20,806 nucleotides of DNA from an uncultured Sutterella sp. (GTDB taxonomy: Bacteria; Pseudomonadota; Gammaproteobacteria; Burkholderiales; Burkholderiaceae_F), in assembly GCA_905192805.1 (NCBI GenBank), contig CAJJMF010000014.1:1-20806 (forward strand). Direction: 5' to 3'. Numbering within the stretch: the first letter of the stretch is position 1; every line of letters begins with the position of its first letter. The translations under genes were made by a program, and so were the position numbers. This document shows, piece after piece, positions 8,630-14,850 of this stretch. The notes beneath the pieces were generated by a model. That model had not been told where the DNA came from, searched no databases, and saw only the letters and a list, made by a program, of their open reading frames with translations.

Positions 8630-8667
8630 ATTTTAACCTCACTGCGACGTGAGGAAATCTTTATAAT
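8630..8667. promoter_or_regulatory. Candidate divergent promoters around an operator-like inverted repeat
   Basis: TATAAT at 8662-8667 is a consensus plus-strand -10 hexamer, suited to prmB. ATTTTA at 8630-8635 reads TAAAAT on the minus strand, suited to smc. Between them lies a perfect inverted repeat, CCTCAC-N6-GTGAGG (8637-8654), covering the expected -35 area of the plus promoter. The -35 hexamers on both strands are poor, so use of these promoters is inference; the symmetry is directly visible. Confidence 0.35.
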
Positions 8668-8783
8668 GAGCGCACCTAAGAAAAAAGCGCAATCGTCGCG
8701 CACTCTCCTCCGCAAAGGACAACGCTCTGGTGTTTGGCCCACTCAAGCGAGGACACCCTTACCACACGAATTTCCCCACTTAA

Positions 8784-8799
8784 CCCTTAACGTTAAGGG
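8784..8799. repeat. 16-base perfect palindrome in the prmB leader
   Basis: CCCTTAACGTTAAGGG is its own reverse complement. A half-copy, AACGTTAA, recurs at 8811-8818. An alternative fold pairs TTCCC and CTTAA (8772-8782) with TTAAG and GGGAA (8793-8802 region), excluding the first. It lies about 60 bases before the prmB start, so it could be a protein-binding site or an RNA element. Confidence 0.45.
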
Positions 8800-8858
8800 G
8801 AATGAAAAGGAACGTTAATCCCAGCGCGACGAACCTACAATGCAAAGGACAAAACACT

Positions 8859-9785
8859 ATGTACGAAATAGCCCCCCTGCTTGATGATCCGATTCGTAAC
8901 CTCAAAACCATTCGTGACGTGTTTCGCTGGGCAATCAGTGAGATGGAAAATGCGGATCTTTCGTATGGGCACGGTTCCCCCAACTCTTGGGAAGAGGCAA
9001 GTTTTTTGGTTTGTCGCGGTTTAAAGTTGCCCTTTGAGCATTTTAATGACTTTTTGGATGCTCACCTCACGCAATCCGAACTCACCCGCTTGGTGCACCT
9101 GATCGATCGTCGTGTGCACGAAAAGTGCCCGGTGGCTTACTTGTTAAAAGAAGCGTGGCTCACCGAACACTCCTTTTATATCGATGAACGTGCGCTCATC
9201 CCGCGCTCCTTTATTGCCGAATTAATTGAAGAAGATTTTGCCCCTTGGGTGGCAGATCCCTATGAGGTCGGTAGCGTCTTAGATATGTGCACGGGGTCAG
9301 GGTGTCTCGCAATTCTGTTGCAAGGCATTTTCCCCAACGCTCAGGTCACGGGGGCAGATATTTCTGCCGACGCCTTAGAAGTCGCCAAAATCAATCGTGA
9401 ACGCTATGACATGGTCGATACCCTCGAATTGGTTGAGTCCGACTTGTTCGCTCAGCTCGAAGGACGTCGTTTTGATTTGATCGTCTCCAACCCGCCCTAT
9501 GTGACGGAAGCGAGCATGGAAGCGCTTCCGCAAGAGTACCGCCACGAACCCACCTTGGCACTCGGAGCTGGCGAAGATGGTATGGATGTGGTGCGTCGCT
9601 TAGTCCCTGAGGCTCGCGAGCATTTAAATGAGGGCGGCATGCTCATTGTTGAAGTGGGTGACAATGCCCAATATGTCGAAGCAGCGTTCCCTGGCTTAGA
9701 ACTGACCTGGTTGGCGACTTCGGGGGGCGATGATCAGGTCTTCTTAGTGACAAAAGACCAATTGGATGCCTACTTTGGCGAATAG
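8859..9785 (+). CDS. prmB: Ribosomal protein uL3 N5-glutamine methyltransferase PrmB
   Basis: Methylates the side-chain amide of a glutamine in 50S protein uL3 (L3) using S-adenosylmethionine, in the cytoplasm during ribosome assembly. The 308-residue product matches E. coli PrmB in length. It has a helical N-terminal domain, then LIPRSFIAELI (113-123), the SAM-binding motif VLDMCTGSGCLAI (140-152), the acidic loop GADIS (165-169) and the catalytic NPPY (211-214). The CTGSGC form and the IPRS motif separate PrmB from the release-factor methyltransferase PrmC. The frame opens 57 bases earlier, but the ATG at 8859 is preferred because AAAGGA lies 9 bases upstream and the protein then aligns with the family. 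It is divergent to smc; the ABC-F gene follows after 127 bases. Confidence 0.93.
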   Translation: MYEIAPLLDDPIRNLKTIRDVFRWAISEMENADLSYGHGSPNSWEEASFLVCRGLKLPFEHFNDFLDAHLTQSELTRLVHLIDRRVHEKCPVAYLLKEAWLTEHSFYIDERALIPRSFIAELIEEDFAPWVADPYEVGSVLDMCTGSGCLAILLQGIFPNAQVTGADISADALEVAKINRERYDMVDTLELVESDLFAQLEGRRFDLIVSNPPYVTEASMEALPQEYRHEPTLALGAGEDGMDVVRRLVPEAREHLNEGGMLIVEVGDNAQYVEAAFPGLELTWLATSGGDDQVFLVTKDQLDAYFGE

Positions 9786-9859
9786 CTCAACACCACGCCC
9801 TGTTCGCTCCGAGGCGTTAGTGTGGCTTGCCAACGCTTAACGCGATCGTTTTCACCGAT

Positions 9860-9887
9860 TCGGATGGGCTCTTCGGAGCCCATCCGA
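9860..9887 (+). terminator. UUCG-capped hairpin between prmB and yheS
   Basis: A perfect 12-bp stem (TCGGATGGGCTC at 9860-9871 and its complement at 9876-9887) is closed by TTCG on a C-G pair, the exceptionally stable C(UUCG)G tetraloop. Downstream is only a broken T-rich stretch (CGTTTAGATTCCT), so termination of prmB is plausible but not textbook. The next start codon is only 26 bases away, so any yheS promoter upstream of the hairpin would place it in the yheS leader RNA. Confidence 0.6.
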
Positions 9888-9912
9888 CGTTTAGATTCCT
9901 CACCAAAACACT

Positions 9913-11829
9913 ATGCTTAGGCTCAATAATGTTTCCCTCACGCGAGGTACCCGTGTTCTCTATTCTGGCGCCAACGCCCTTGCAAGCCAAGGGGACCGAG
10001 TGGGTCTAGTGGGTCCCAACGGGTGTGGTAAGTCCACGCTTTTCGCGGCCATTCTGGGCGAAATCAGCACCGAAGCCGGTGAAATTGAAGCCCCACGTCC
10101 TGCCCGTATCGCGCACGTCGCACAAAGTTTTAAAGTCGAGGACGTCAGCACGTTAGAGTTTGTGCTTGCGGGTCATGAACCCTTGATGCATGCCCGCCAA
10201 GAACTGGCTCGGGTGCTCGCTGCCAACACCAGTGAGCTCGATATCGCGCAAGCTCACGCCAACCTCGCTGAACTCAACGAGGGGGCGATCGTCGCCCAAG
10301 CACAAACGATTCTCGCGGGTTTGGGATTTAAAAATGAGGATCATACACGTGCGGTCAAAGACTTCTCTGGGGGGTGGCGTAATCGTTTGGCCTTGGCGCG
10401 AGCACTGATGCGCCCTGCCGATTTGCTCTTATTGGACGAACCCACGAACCACTTGGACATTGACTCCTTGATTTGGCTCGAAAACTGGCTACGCCACGTC
10501 GAAGCAACCGTGATCATCATTTCGCACGACCGAGAGTTTTTGGATCGTGCCGTCAGCACGATTTGGGCCATTGAAAACGATACGCTCACGGCGTATAGCG
10601 GCAACTACAGCGCCTACGAAGTACAACGCATTGAAAAAATGCGTCAGCAAAATGCGGCCGCCAAGGCCTATGAGCGTGAGGCAGCCCACCTCAGTGCTTT
10701 TATTGAACGCTTCCGCGCCAAAGCCACCAAAGCAAGACAAGCCCAGTCGCGCATCAAAATGCTCGAAAAATTGCAGGCTGTCGAACCGGTACGCGCTAAG
10801 CGCGAATGGCGCTTTGAATTTCCCGAGCCCGTACGTTTACCCGAACACCTCGTGGACCTCGAAGGGCTTTCGCTTGGTTATGAACCCGGGCAGCCCGTCA
10901 TTAAAAATGCCACCCTTTCGGTACGTTCGGGAGAACGCATTGGCGTCTTGGGGGTTAATGGGGCGGGTAAGTCCACGCTTGTCAAAGGGATTGTTGGGGA
11001 GCTTGTGCCCCAAGCCGGTGAAATCCGACGCGGTCAAGGACTAGAGATTGGCTACTTTGCTCAGCATCAACTCGATCAGCTGCGTCCCCAAGACACCCCC
11101 CTTGAACATTTACGACGTCTAGCGCCCGACGTGCGTGAACAAGAATTACGCGACTTTTTAGGGATCTATCGCTTTTCGGGTGACTTTGCCACCTCGCTGG
11201 TGGGGCCGATGTCAGGCGGCGAAAAGGCTCGCCTAGCCTTAGCGCTGTTAGCTTGGAAAAAGCCCAATTTGTTGGTGCTTGACGAACCAACAAACCACTT
11301 AGACATGGAAACCCGTGAAGCCCTCACGATGGCCCTATCCACATACAGTGGTGCGGTATTGATTGTTTCCCACGACCGCCACTTATTGCGTGCCACAACG
11401 GACCGCTTGATTTTGGTTCATCAGGGAGAATTGACGGCGTTTGACGGTGACTTGGATGACTATGCAGACTTTGTCATTAATCACCGCAAAGAAATGACGC
11501 GTCAAGAAAAAGATGCTCAGCACGAGGATCGTGAACCCGTCATCAACAAAAAAGAAGCACGGCGCCTTGAAGCGCAAGAGCGGCAGCGTATTGCCCAATT
11601 ACGTCAACCCTTGCAAAAAAAGTTGAGCAAAATCGAAGCCTCGCTCGCTCAATTGAATGGCCAGTTAGCTGAACTCGATACGCGTTTAGCGGATCCCGAC
11701 TTTTACACCAAAACGCCGAGCGAAGAAGTAGCACTAGTCCTCAAAACCCATGGCGAATTAAAACCACAGATCGAAACCTTGGAAATAGAATGGCTCGAAG
11801 TAAGCGAAGCCATTGAGGCCATTGCCTAA
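9913..11829 (+). CDS. yheS: ABC-F family ribosome-associated ATPase, YheS type
   Basis: Soluble tandem ABC ATPase without membrane segments; ABC-F proteins bind the ribosomal E site and act on the peptidyl-tRNA/peptidyl-transferase centre. The 638-residue product shows Walker A1 GPNGCGKST (34-42), signature FSGGW (151-155), Walker B1 LLLLDEP (Glu176), an interdomain linker rich in Arg/Lys/Gln at about 235-305 including RFRAKATKARQAQSRIKMLE, Walker A2 GVNGAGKST (347-355), signature MSGGE (433-437), Walker B2 LLVLDEP (Glu458), and a charged C-terminal coiled region at about 530-638. Length and sequence, including the AKATKA(K/R)QAQSRIKMLE linker, fit E. coli YheS best among the ABC-F groups. 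No clear Shine-Dalgarno precedes the ATG, though its N-terminus aligns with the family, so translation may depend on leader structure or upstream translation. Confidence 0.93.
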   Translation: MLRLNNVSLTRGTRVLYSGANALASQGDRVGLVGPNGCGKSTLFAAILGEISTEAGEIEAPRPARIAHVAQSFKVEDVSTLEFVLAGHEPLMHARQELARVLAANTSELDIAQAHANLAELNEGAIVAQAQTILAGLGFKNEDHTRAVKDFSGGWRNRLALARALMRPADLLLLDEPTNHLDIDSLIWLENWLRHVEATVIIISHDREFLDRAVSTIWAIENDTLTAYSGNYSAYEVQRIEKMRQQNAAAKAYEREAAHLSAFIERFRAKATKARQAQSRIKMLEKLQAVEPVRAKREWRFEFPEPVRLPEHLVDLEGLSLGYEPGQPVIKNATLSVRSGERIGVLGVNGAGKSTLVKGIVGELVPQAGEIRRGQGLEIGYFAQHQLDQLRPQDTPLEHLRRLAPDVREQELRDFLGIYRFSGDFATSLVGPMSGGEKARLALALLAWKKPNLLVLDEPTNHLDMETREALTMALSTYSGAVLIVSHDRHLLRATTDRLILVHQGELTAFDGDLDDYADFVINHRKEMTRQEKDAQHEDREPVINKKEARRLEAQERQRIAQLRQPLQKKLSKIEASLAQLNGQLAELDTRLADPDFYTKTPSEEVALVLKTHGELKPQIETLEIEWLEVSEAIEAIA

Positions 11830-11841
11830 GGATGCTCGTTG

Positions 11842-11867
11842 CTCGCTCAAGCGTTGGCTTGAGCGAG
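11842..11867 (+). terminator. Hairpin after yheS
   Basis: A perfect 10-bp stem (CTCGCTCAAG at 11842-11851, complement at 11858-11867) with a 6-base loop starts 12 bases after the yheS stop. No T-run follows, so it may be a processing or 3'-end stabilising structure rather than a strong intrinsic terminator. Confidence 0.5.
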
Positions 11868-12058
11868 ATGTCCACGCCACGACATTTTCCCTAGGTAATT
11901 TATCTTACTGATTTTCAAAGAATTTCTTGAGGTATTACCTTTGGAATTTGATTAAAGTCATGCGAGAATACTTTCACCGATTGATGAACTTCCTTGCGTT
12001 GGCAGCGATAGGCTCCACCGGACGTTCTCTAAAAAAATAAAGAAAGGAAAACTCCATC
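11868..12058 (+). promoter_or_regulatory. metQ leader and promoter region
   Basis: A 191-base AT-rich stretch leads into metQ. It holds a 7-bp inverted repeat (AGGTAAT 11893-11899, ATTACCT 11934-11940) enclosing an imperfect palindrome TCAAAGAATTTCTTGA near 11924, which has the T/A symmetry often seen in LysR-type regulator sites. Several TTG-beginning hexamers occur, but I cannot place a confident -35/-10 pair. I do not see the conserved core of a known SAM riboswitch. AAGGA lies about 10 bases before the metQ ATG. Confidence 0.3.
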
Positions 12059-12871
12059 ATGGCTCTCAATAAGCGTACTTTTCTCCAAGCTGTTTTAGGT
12101 TTAGCTGTTGCAAGCACTTTAGTGCTCACGGGTTGCTCGCAAAAAGAAGCCCCCAAGTCCATTAAGGTCGGTGTGACCGCTGGTCCCCACGCCGCCATCG
12201 TTAACGCGGCTGCTGAAGTAGCCAAAAAACGGGGGCTCGAAGTGAAAGTGGTCGAATTCACCGATTACTTGTCACCCAATAAGGCCTTGGCCGAAGGTTC
12301 GTTGGATGCGGACGTCTTCCAACATCAGCCCTTCTTGGATAACTTCAATGCTCAGCAAAAGACCAATTTGGTCAAGATTAGTGACGCCGTCGTGCAGCCG
12401 ATGGGCTTTTACTCCAACAAAGTTCACAAGCTTGAAGACGTTCCTCAAGGGGCGACCTTCACCATCCCGAATGACCCGTCGAATGCTGGTCGTGCTTTAC
12501 TCCTACTGCAAGCCTCGGGCTTAATCAAAGTGAAGCCGGGCTTAGGTTCGAAGACCACCGTGGCCGACATTACCGACAATCCTAAAGGGCTCAAGATTCT
12601 CGAGTTGGAAGCGGCTCAGTTGCCGCGTAGTTTGGATGACGCCACGGTGGCGGTGATCCCGATGAACTACGTTTTAAGCGCTGGATTGAAGGCTAAGGAT
12701 GGTTTCTACTTTGAAGACACCAAGGCTCCCTACGCCCTCATCATTATGGCGGCTCGTCCCAATAATGCTCAGGATCCGAACGTCAAGGCCTTCGTTGAAG
12801 CGTACCGTTCGCCTGAAGTCAAGGCCTTTATTGAGAAAACCTTTGACGGCGCTGTGCGTCCGACTTGGTAA
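12059..12871 (+). CDS. metQ: Methionine-binding lipoprotein MetQ (NlpA family)
   Basis: Substrate-binding lipoprotein of the MetNIQ methionine ABC importer, anchored to the membrane facing the periplasm. The 270-residue product begins with a signal peptide (NKRTFLQAVLGLAVASTLV) ending in the lipobox LTGC, so Cys26 would be the lipidated first residue of the mature protein. Family motifs follow: IKVGVTAGPHA, VEFTDYLSPNKAL, DADVFQHQPFLD and TFTIPNDPSNAGRALLLLQ, with normal length. No metN (ATPase) or metI (permease) gene lies on either side, unlike the common metNIQ operon, so it must work with components encoded elsewhere or is an additional binding protein. The downstream terminator, about 30 bases after the stop, marks it as a single-gene unit. 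Confidence 0.93.
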   Translation: MALNKRTFLQAVLGLAVASTLVLTGCSQKEAPKSIKVGVTAGPHAAIVNAAAEVAKKRGLEVKVVEFTDYLSPNKALAEGSLDADVFQHQPFLDNFNAQQKTNLVKISDAVVQPMGFYSNKVHKLEDVPQGATFTIPNDPSNAGRALLLLQASGLIKVKPGLGSKTTVADITDNPKGLKILELEAAQLPRSLDDATVAVIPMNYVLSAGLKAKDGFYFEDTKAPYALIIMAARPNNAQDPNVKAFVEAYRSPEVKAFIEKTFDGAVRPTW

Positions 12872-12898
12872 TCCCACCTAAGAAAAAACACCACAAAA

Positions 12899-12941
12899 AA
12901 GAGCCCGTTACGCTCCAGCTTTGAGGAGGTAACGGGCTTTC
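12899..12941. terminator. Bidirectional terminator between metQ and the MFS gene
   Basis: AGCCCGTTAC (12902-12911) pairs with GTAACGGGCT (12929-12938) around a 17-base loop. A-runs on the left give a strong U-tract for the minus strand, and TTT follows on the plus strand. The genes converge here, so one hairpin probably serves both. Confidence 0.85.
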
Positions 12942-12945
12942 TGAT

Positions 12946-14142
12946 TTAGCGCTGAGGAATCAAGGACTTGAGTTTTGCTGACAGGAGCAACACAATCAAG
13001 GGAGCCCCCATCACCACAGCGAAAGCACCTCGCAGTCCTAAGTGTTCCGAGATCGTCCCAATCACTGGTGGCCCGAGTAAGAACCCAAAAAAGGAAATGG
13101 CCGAGACCATCGAAATCGCTGCCGAGGGACTGACTCGCTCGGAACGACCTGCCATCGAATAGCAAATGGGGGCCACAGCAGCCATACCAAAACCCACTAA
13201 GCCACTACCAATCATGGCAGGAATTAATTGCGGGAAAAAAACGATCAACGCCAACCCCAGCGTCATGGAGAACGCCGAGATCCGCAACACCAACACTTCC
13301 CCGTAGCGGTTTATAAAACCGTCCGCAATAAAGCGTGCGGAGACCATCGCAATCATGCACATGAGATACCCAAGACGTGCCGAGAACCCCTCTTCGTGCA
13401 ACACCGACACAAAGTAGACCGAGTTCCAGTCATACATTGATCCTTCGACAGCCATGGCACCAAAGCCAATGATGCCTAAGAGCACCAGTAGCAGGTCTGG
13501 TAACACCCACCGATGACGTGTGAGTCCCGTATGGGCCACTTGTGCATCCGGATCTTCACGCATTAAGTGTCGACTGGTAAACCACGTGATGGCGAGCGCT
13601 AGGAGAAAAATCAACGCAAAATGCACGACGGAGTGCACATGAATACCCGCTAAGGCGCCTCCGATGAATCCGCCGATCACACCGCCCAGCGACCAACAGC
13701 CATGGAATTTCGCCATGATCGAGCGTTTATAACGGTTTTCCACAGCGATGGCCTGCGTATTGACAGCAATATTTAAAAGGCTATTGAGTGCACCAAAAAC
13801 GACCAACGTCGCAAAAAGCATCCCGTAAGAGTTGACCCACCCCAAGAGCACCAACATCCAGGGGTAACCCAGCATTCCTAAGATGACCATCGCACGTGAG
13901 CCAAACCGTTTCACGAGTTTCGGTGTCACCAGCATGGAAGGAAATTGACCAATCGGAGCAGCAAAGAGTGCAATCCCGAGGGCCGCATCACTTAACTGAA
14001 GGGAGGCTTTGATGTCTGGGATACGGGATGCCCAACTCGCAAAGACGACGCCCAGAACAAACATTCCTAAGCTCACCGCTAGGCGGTTCCAGGCCTTCTC
14101 TTCATGAGGAATAAACGGCTGTAATGCAGAGGGTATCGACAT
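12946..14142 (-). CDS. MFS transporter, YbjJ/MosC-like
   Basis: Integral inner-membrane protein of the major facilitator superfamily, 398 residues with about 12 hydrophobic segments by eye in two halves of six. The first half has FASWASRIPDIKASLQLSDAALGIALFA followed by the short basic loop PKLVKRFGSR between helices 2 and 3, which resembles the YbjJ/MosC group. Members are annotated as putative solute exporters and the substrate cannot be read from sequence. No Shine-Dalgarno is evident before the ATG at 14142, so the start is less certain than the fold. It converges on metQ and is divergent to the unknown gene at 14349. A 12-base palindrome lies 27 bases upstream of its start, which hints at local regulation, but no regulator gene is adjacent. 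Confidence 0.88.
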   Translation of the reverse strand: MSIPSALQPFIPHEEKAWNRLAVSLGMFVLGVVFASWASRIPDIKASLQLSDAALGIALFAAPIGQFPSMLVTPKLVKRFGSRAMVILGMLGYPWMLVLLGWVNSYGMLFATLVVFGALNSLLNIAVNTQAIAVENRYKRSIMAKFHGCWSLGGVIGGFIGGALAGIHVHSVVHFALIFLLALAITWFTSRHLMREDPDAQVAHTGLTRHRWVLPDLLLVLLGIIGFGAMAVEGSMYDWNSVYFVSVLHEEGFSARLGYLMCMIAMVSARFIADGFINRYGEVLVLRISAFSMTLGLALIVFFPQLIPAMIGSGLVGFGMAAVAPICYSMAGRSERVSPSAAISMVSAISFFGFLLGPPVIGTISEHLGLRGAFAVVMGAPLIVLLLSAKLKSLIPQR

Positions 14143-14168
14143 GGAGACAAATCAAATGACAAAAAACA

Positions 14169-14180
14169 AGGGTTAACCCT
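14169..14180. repeat. 12-base palindrome upstream of the MFS gene
   Basis: AGGGTTAACCCT is a perfect palindrome, 27 bases ahead of the MFS start and inside the 206-base divergent intergenic region. Its position suits an operator or leader site for the MFS gene. No known consensus is recognised. Confidence 0.35.
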
Positions 14181-14290
14181 AAGGTCCACCATTCTGGCAC
14201 TTTTCTGTGTTGTCAGTTTCAGGAATCACCTACTCTTTGACTTGAGCCAAATGTGAAGACTCATTGCGTCAACCAACGCAGAAAATCCCC

Positions 14291-14338
14291 TAGAATTAAG
14301 CAAGTCTAAGCGGAAACGCTATTCACAGGAGGCAAGAA
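14291..14338 (+). promoter_or_regulatory. -10 hexamer and ribosome-binding site of the 122-residue gene
   Basis: TAGAAT at 14291-14296 is a good -10 hexamer, 52 bases before the ATG at 14349. The matching -35 position (about 14268-14273) reads GTCAAC and is weak, and a short inverted repeat TGCGT-N6-ACGCA (14265-14280) overlaps it. CAGGAGG followed by AAGGA lies just before the start, a strong ribosome-binding region. Confidence 0.4.
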
Positions 14339-14348
14339 GGAAGAAAAA

Positions 14349-14717
14349 ATGACAATTGATAAAGATTGGTTTGCCGCAACCTTAGCCGACGCCCATGAAG
14401 CCCTCAGCGAAGCGCTCGATTCGCTGGAAAATGGCGATATGGAAGACGCTGAAGAAGTACTCAATCAAAAAATTCTTCATGTCTACGCCAAACTTAACTA
14501 CGCCGTCAACACGGCAGAATTAGGAGCGAGTGCCTTGGAAACAATGGATGAGGATCAACTCATTGCTTACCCCGAAACGCTCCCCTTTTTCTACGATCCT
14601 GCTCCACAACCCGAAGGGCATAAAACCTCGGAAGCGCAATGGCGTAGCCGTGATGCCTACGCCGACGGGGACGGTAATGGGTATGGTGATGGAGGGGACG
14701 GAGATGGTGGTGAATAA
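14349..14717 (+). CDS. Hypothetical acidic protein with a Gly/Asp-rich EF-hand-like tail
   Basis: I do not recognise this 122-residue protein. The first 70 residues look all-helical and acidic (DWFAATLADAHEALSEALDSLENGDMEDAEEVLNQ and so on). A Pro-rich stretch (75-89) and a short polar segment follow, then a tail made almost only of Asp and Gly. Residues 106-117 run D-G-D-G-N-G-Y-G-D-G-G-D, which places side-chain oxygens at positions 1, 3, 5, 9 and 12 and glycine at 6, close to a calcium-binding EF-hand or dockerin loop. There is no signal peptide or membrane segment. Good codon use, a strong ribosome-binding site, a -10 hexamer and a tight terminator support a real, singly transcribed gene. 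It lies between two divergent or convergent transporter genes, and no function can be inferred from them. Confidence 0.8.
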   Translation: MTIDKDWFAATLADAHEALSEALDSLENGDMEDAEEVLNQKILHVYAKLNYAVNTAELGASALETMDEDQLIAYPETLPFFYDPAPQPEGHKTSEAQWRSRDAYADGDGNGYGDGGDGDGGE

Positions 14718-14770
14718 GCCACGTTGCGTTTCGTTAACACACGGCTCCTTAACGCTCACCGCACACCGCT

Positions 14771-14806
14771 AAAAAAAGAGCTCGCCCTTGTGGGTGAGCT
14801 CTTTTT
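14771..14806. terminator. Bidirectional terminator after the 122-residue gene and the symporter
   Basis: AAAAAGAGCTC (14773-14783) pairs with GAGCTCTTTTT (14796-14806), extended inward by a G-T pair and CCC/GGG around a TTGT loop, for about 15 paired bases. The A/T flanks make it a textbook two-way intrinsic terminator between convergent genes. Confidence 0.92.
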
Positions 14807-14850
14807 ATTGGAGTCCCTCTTTCAAGGGTTACTCGCGTTGGCACGAGAGG

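Larger units (their letters stand above)
8519..8858. other. Divergent smc/prmB intergenic region
   Basis: This 340-base stretch lies between two divergent genes and holds control elements but no gene I can assert. It contains the 18-base inverted repeat at 8637-8654 and the palindrome at 8784-8799. One short plus-strand frame, 8666-8818 (50 codons, very Lys/Arg-rich, beginning MSAPKKKAQSS), has GAGG 11 bases upstream, but its start codon overlaps a TATAAT hexamer and its 3' end runs through the palindrome. I recognise no family and rate it as possibly spurious. Confidence 0.5.

Noticed and set aside
8504..8665. Upstream extension of the basic frame ahead of prmB, beginning inside smc
   Set aside because: It starts within the antisense of the smc N-terminus without a ribosome-binding site. 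Only the shorter 8666 start is even arguable.
9827..10009. Possible leader peptide spanning the UUCG hairpin and running into yheS
   Set aside because: TTG start without a Shine-Dalgarno. The frame continues about 97 bases into yheS in another phase and looks like chance.
11868..12058. SAM riboswitch ahead of metQ
   Set aside because: The leader lacks the conserved core of the SAM riboswitch classes I can recognise. Only short inverted repeats are present.
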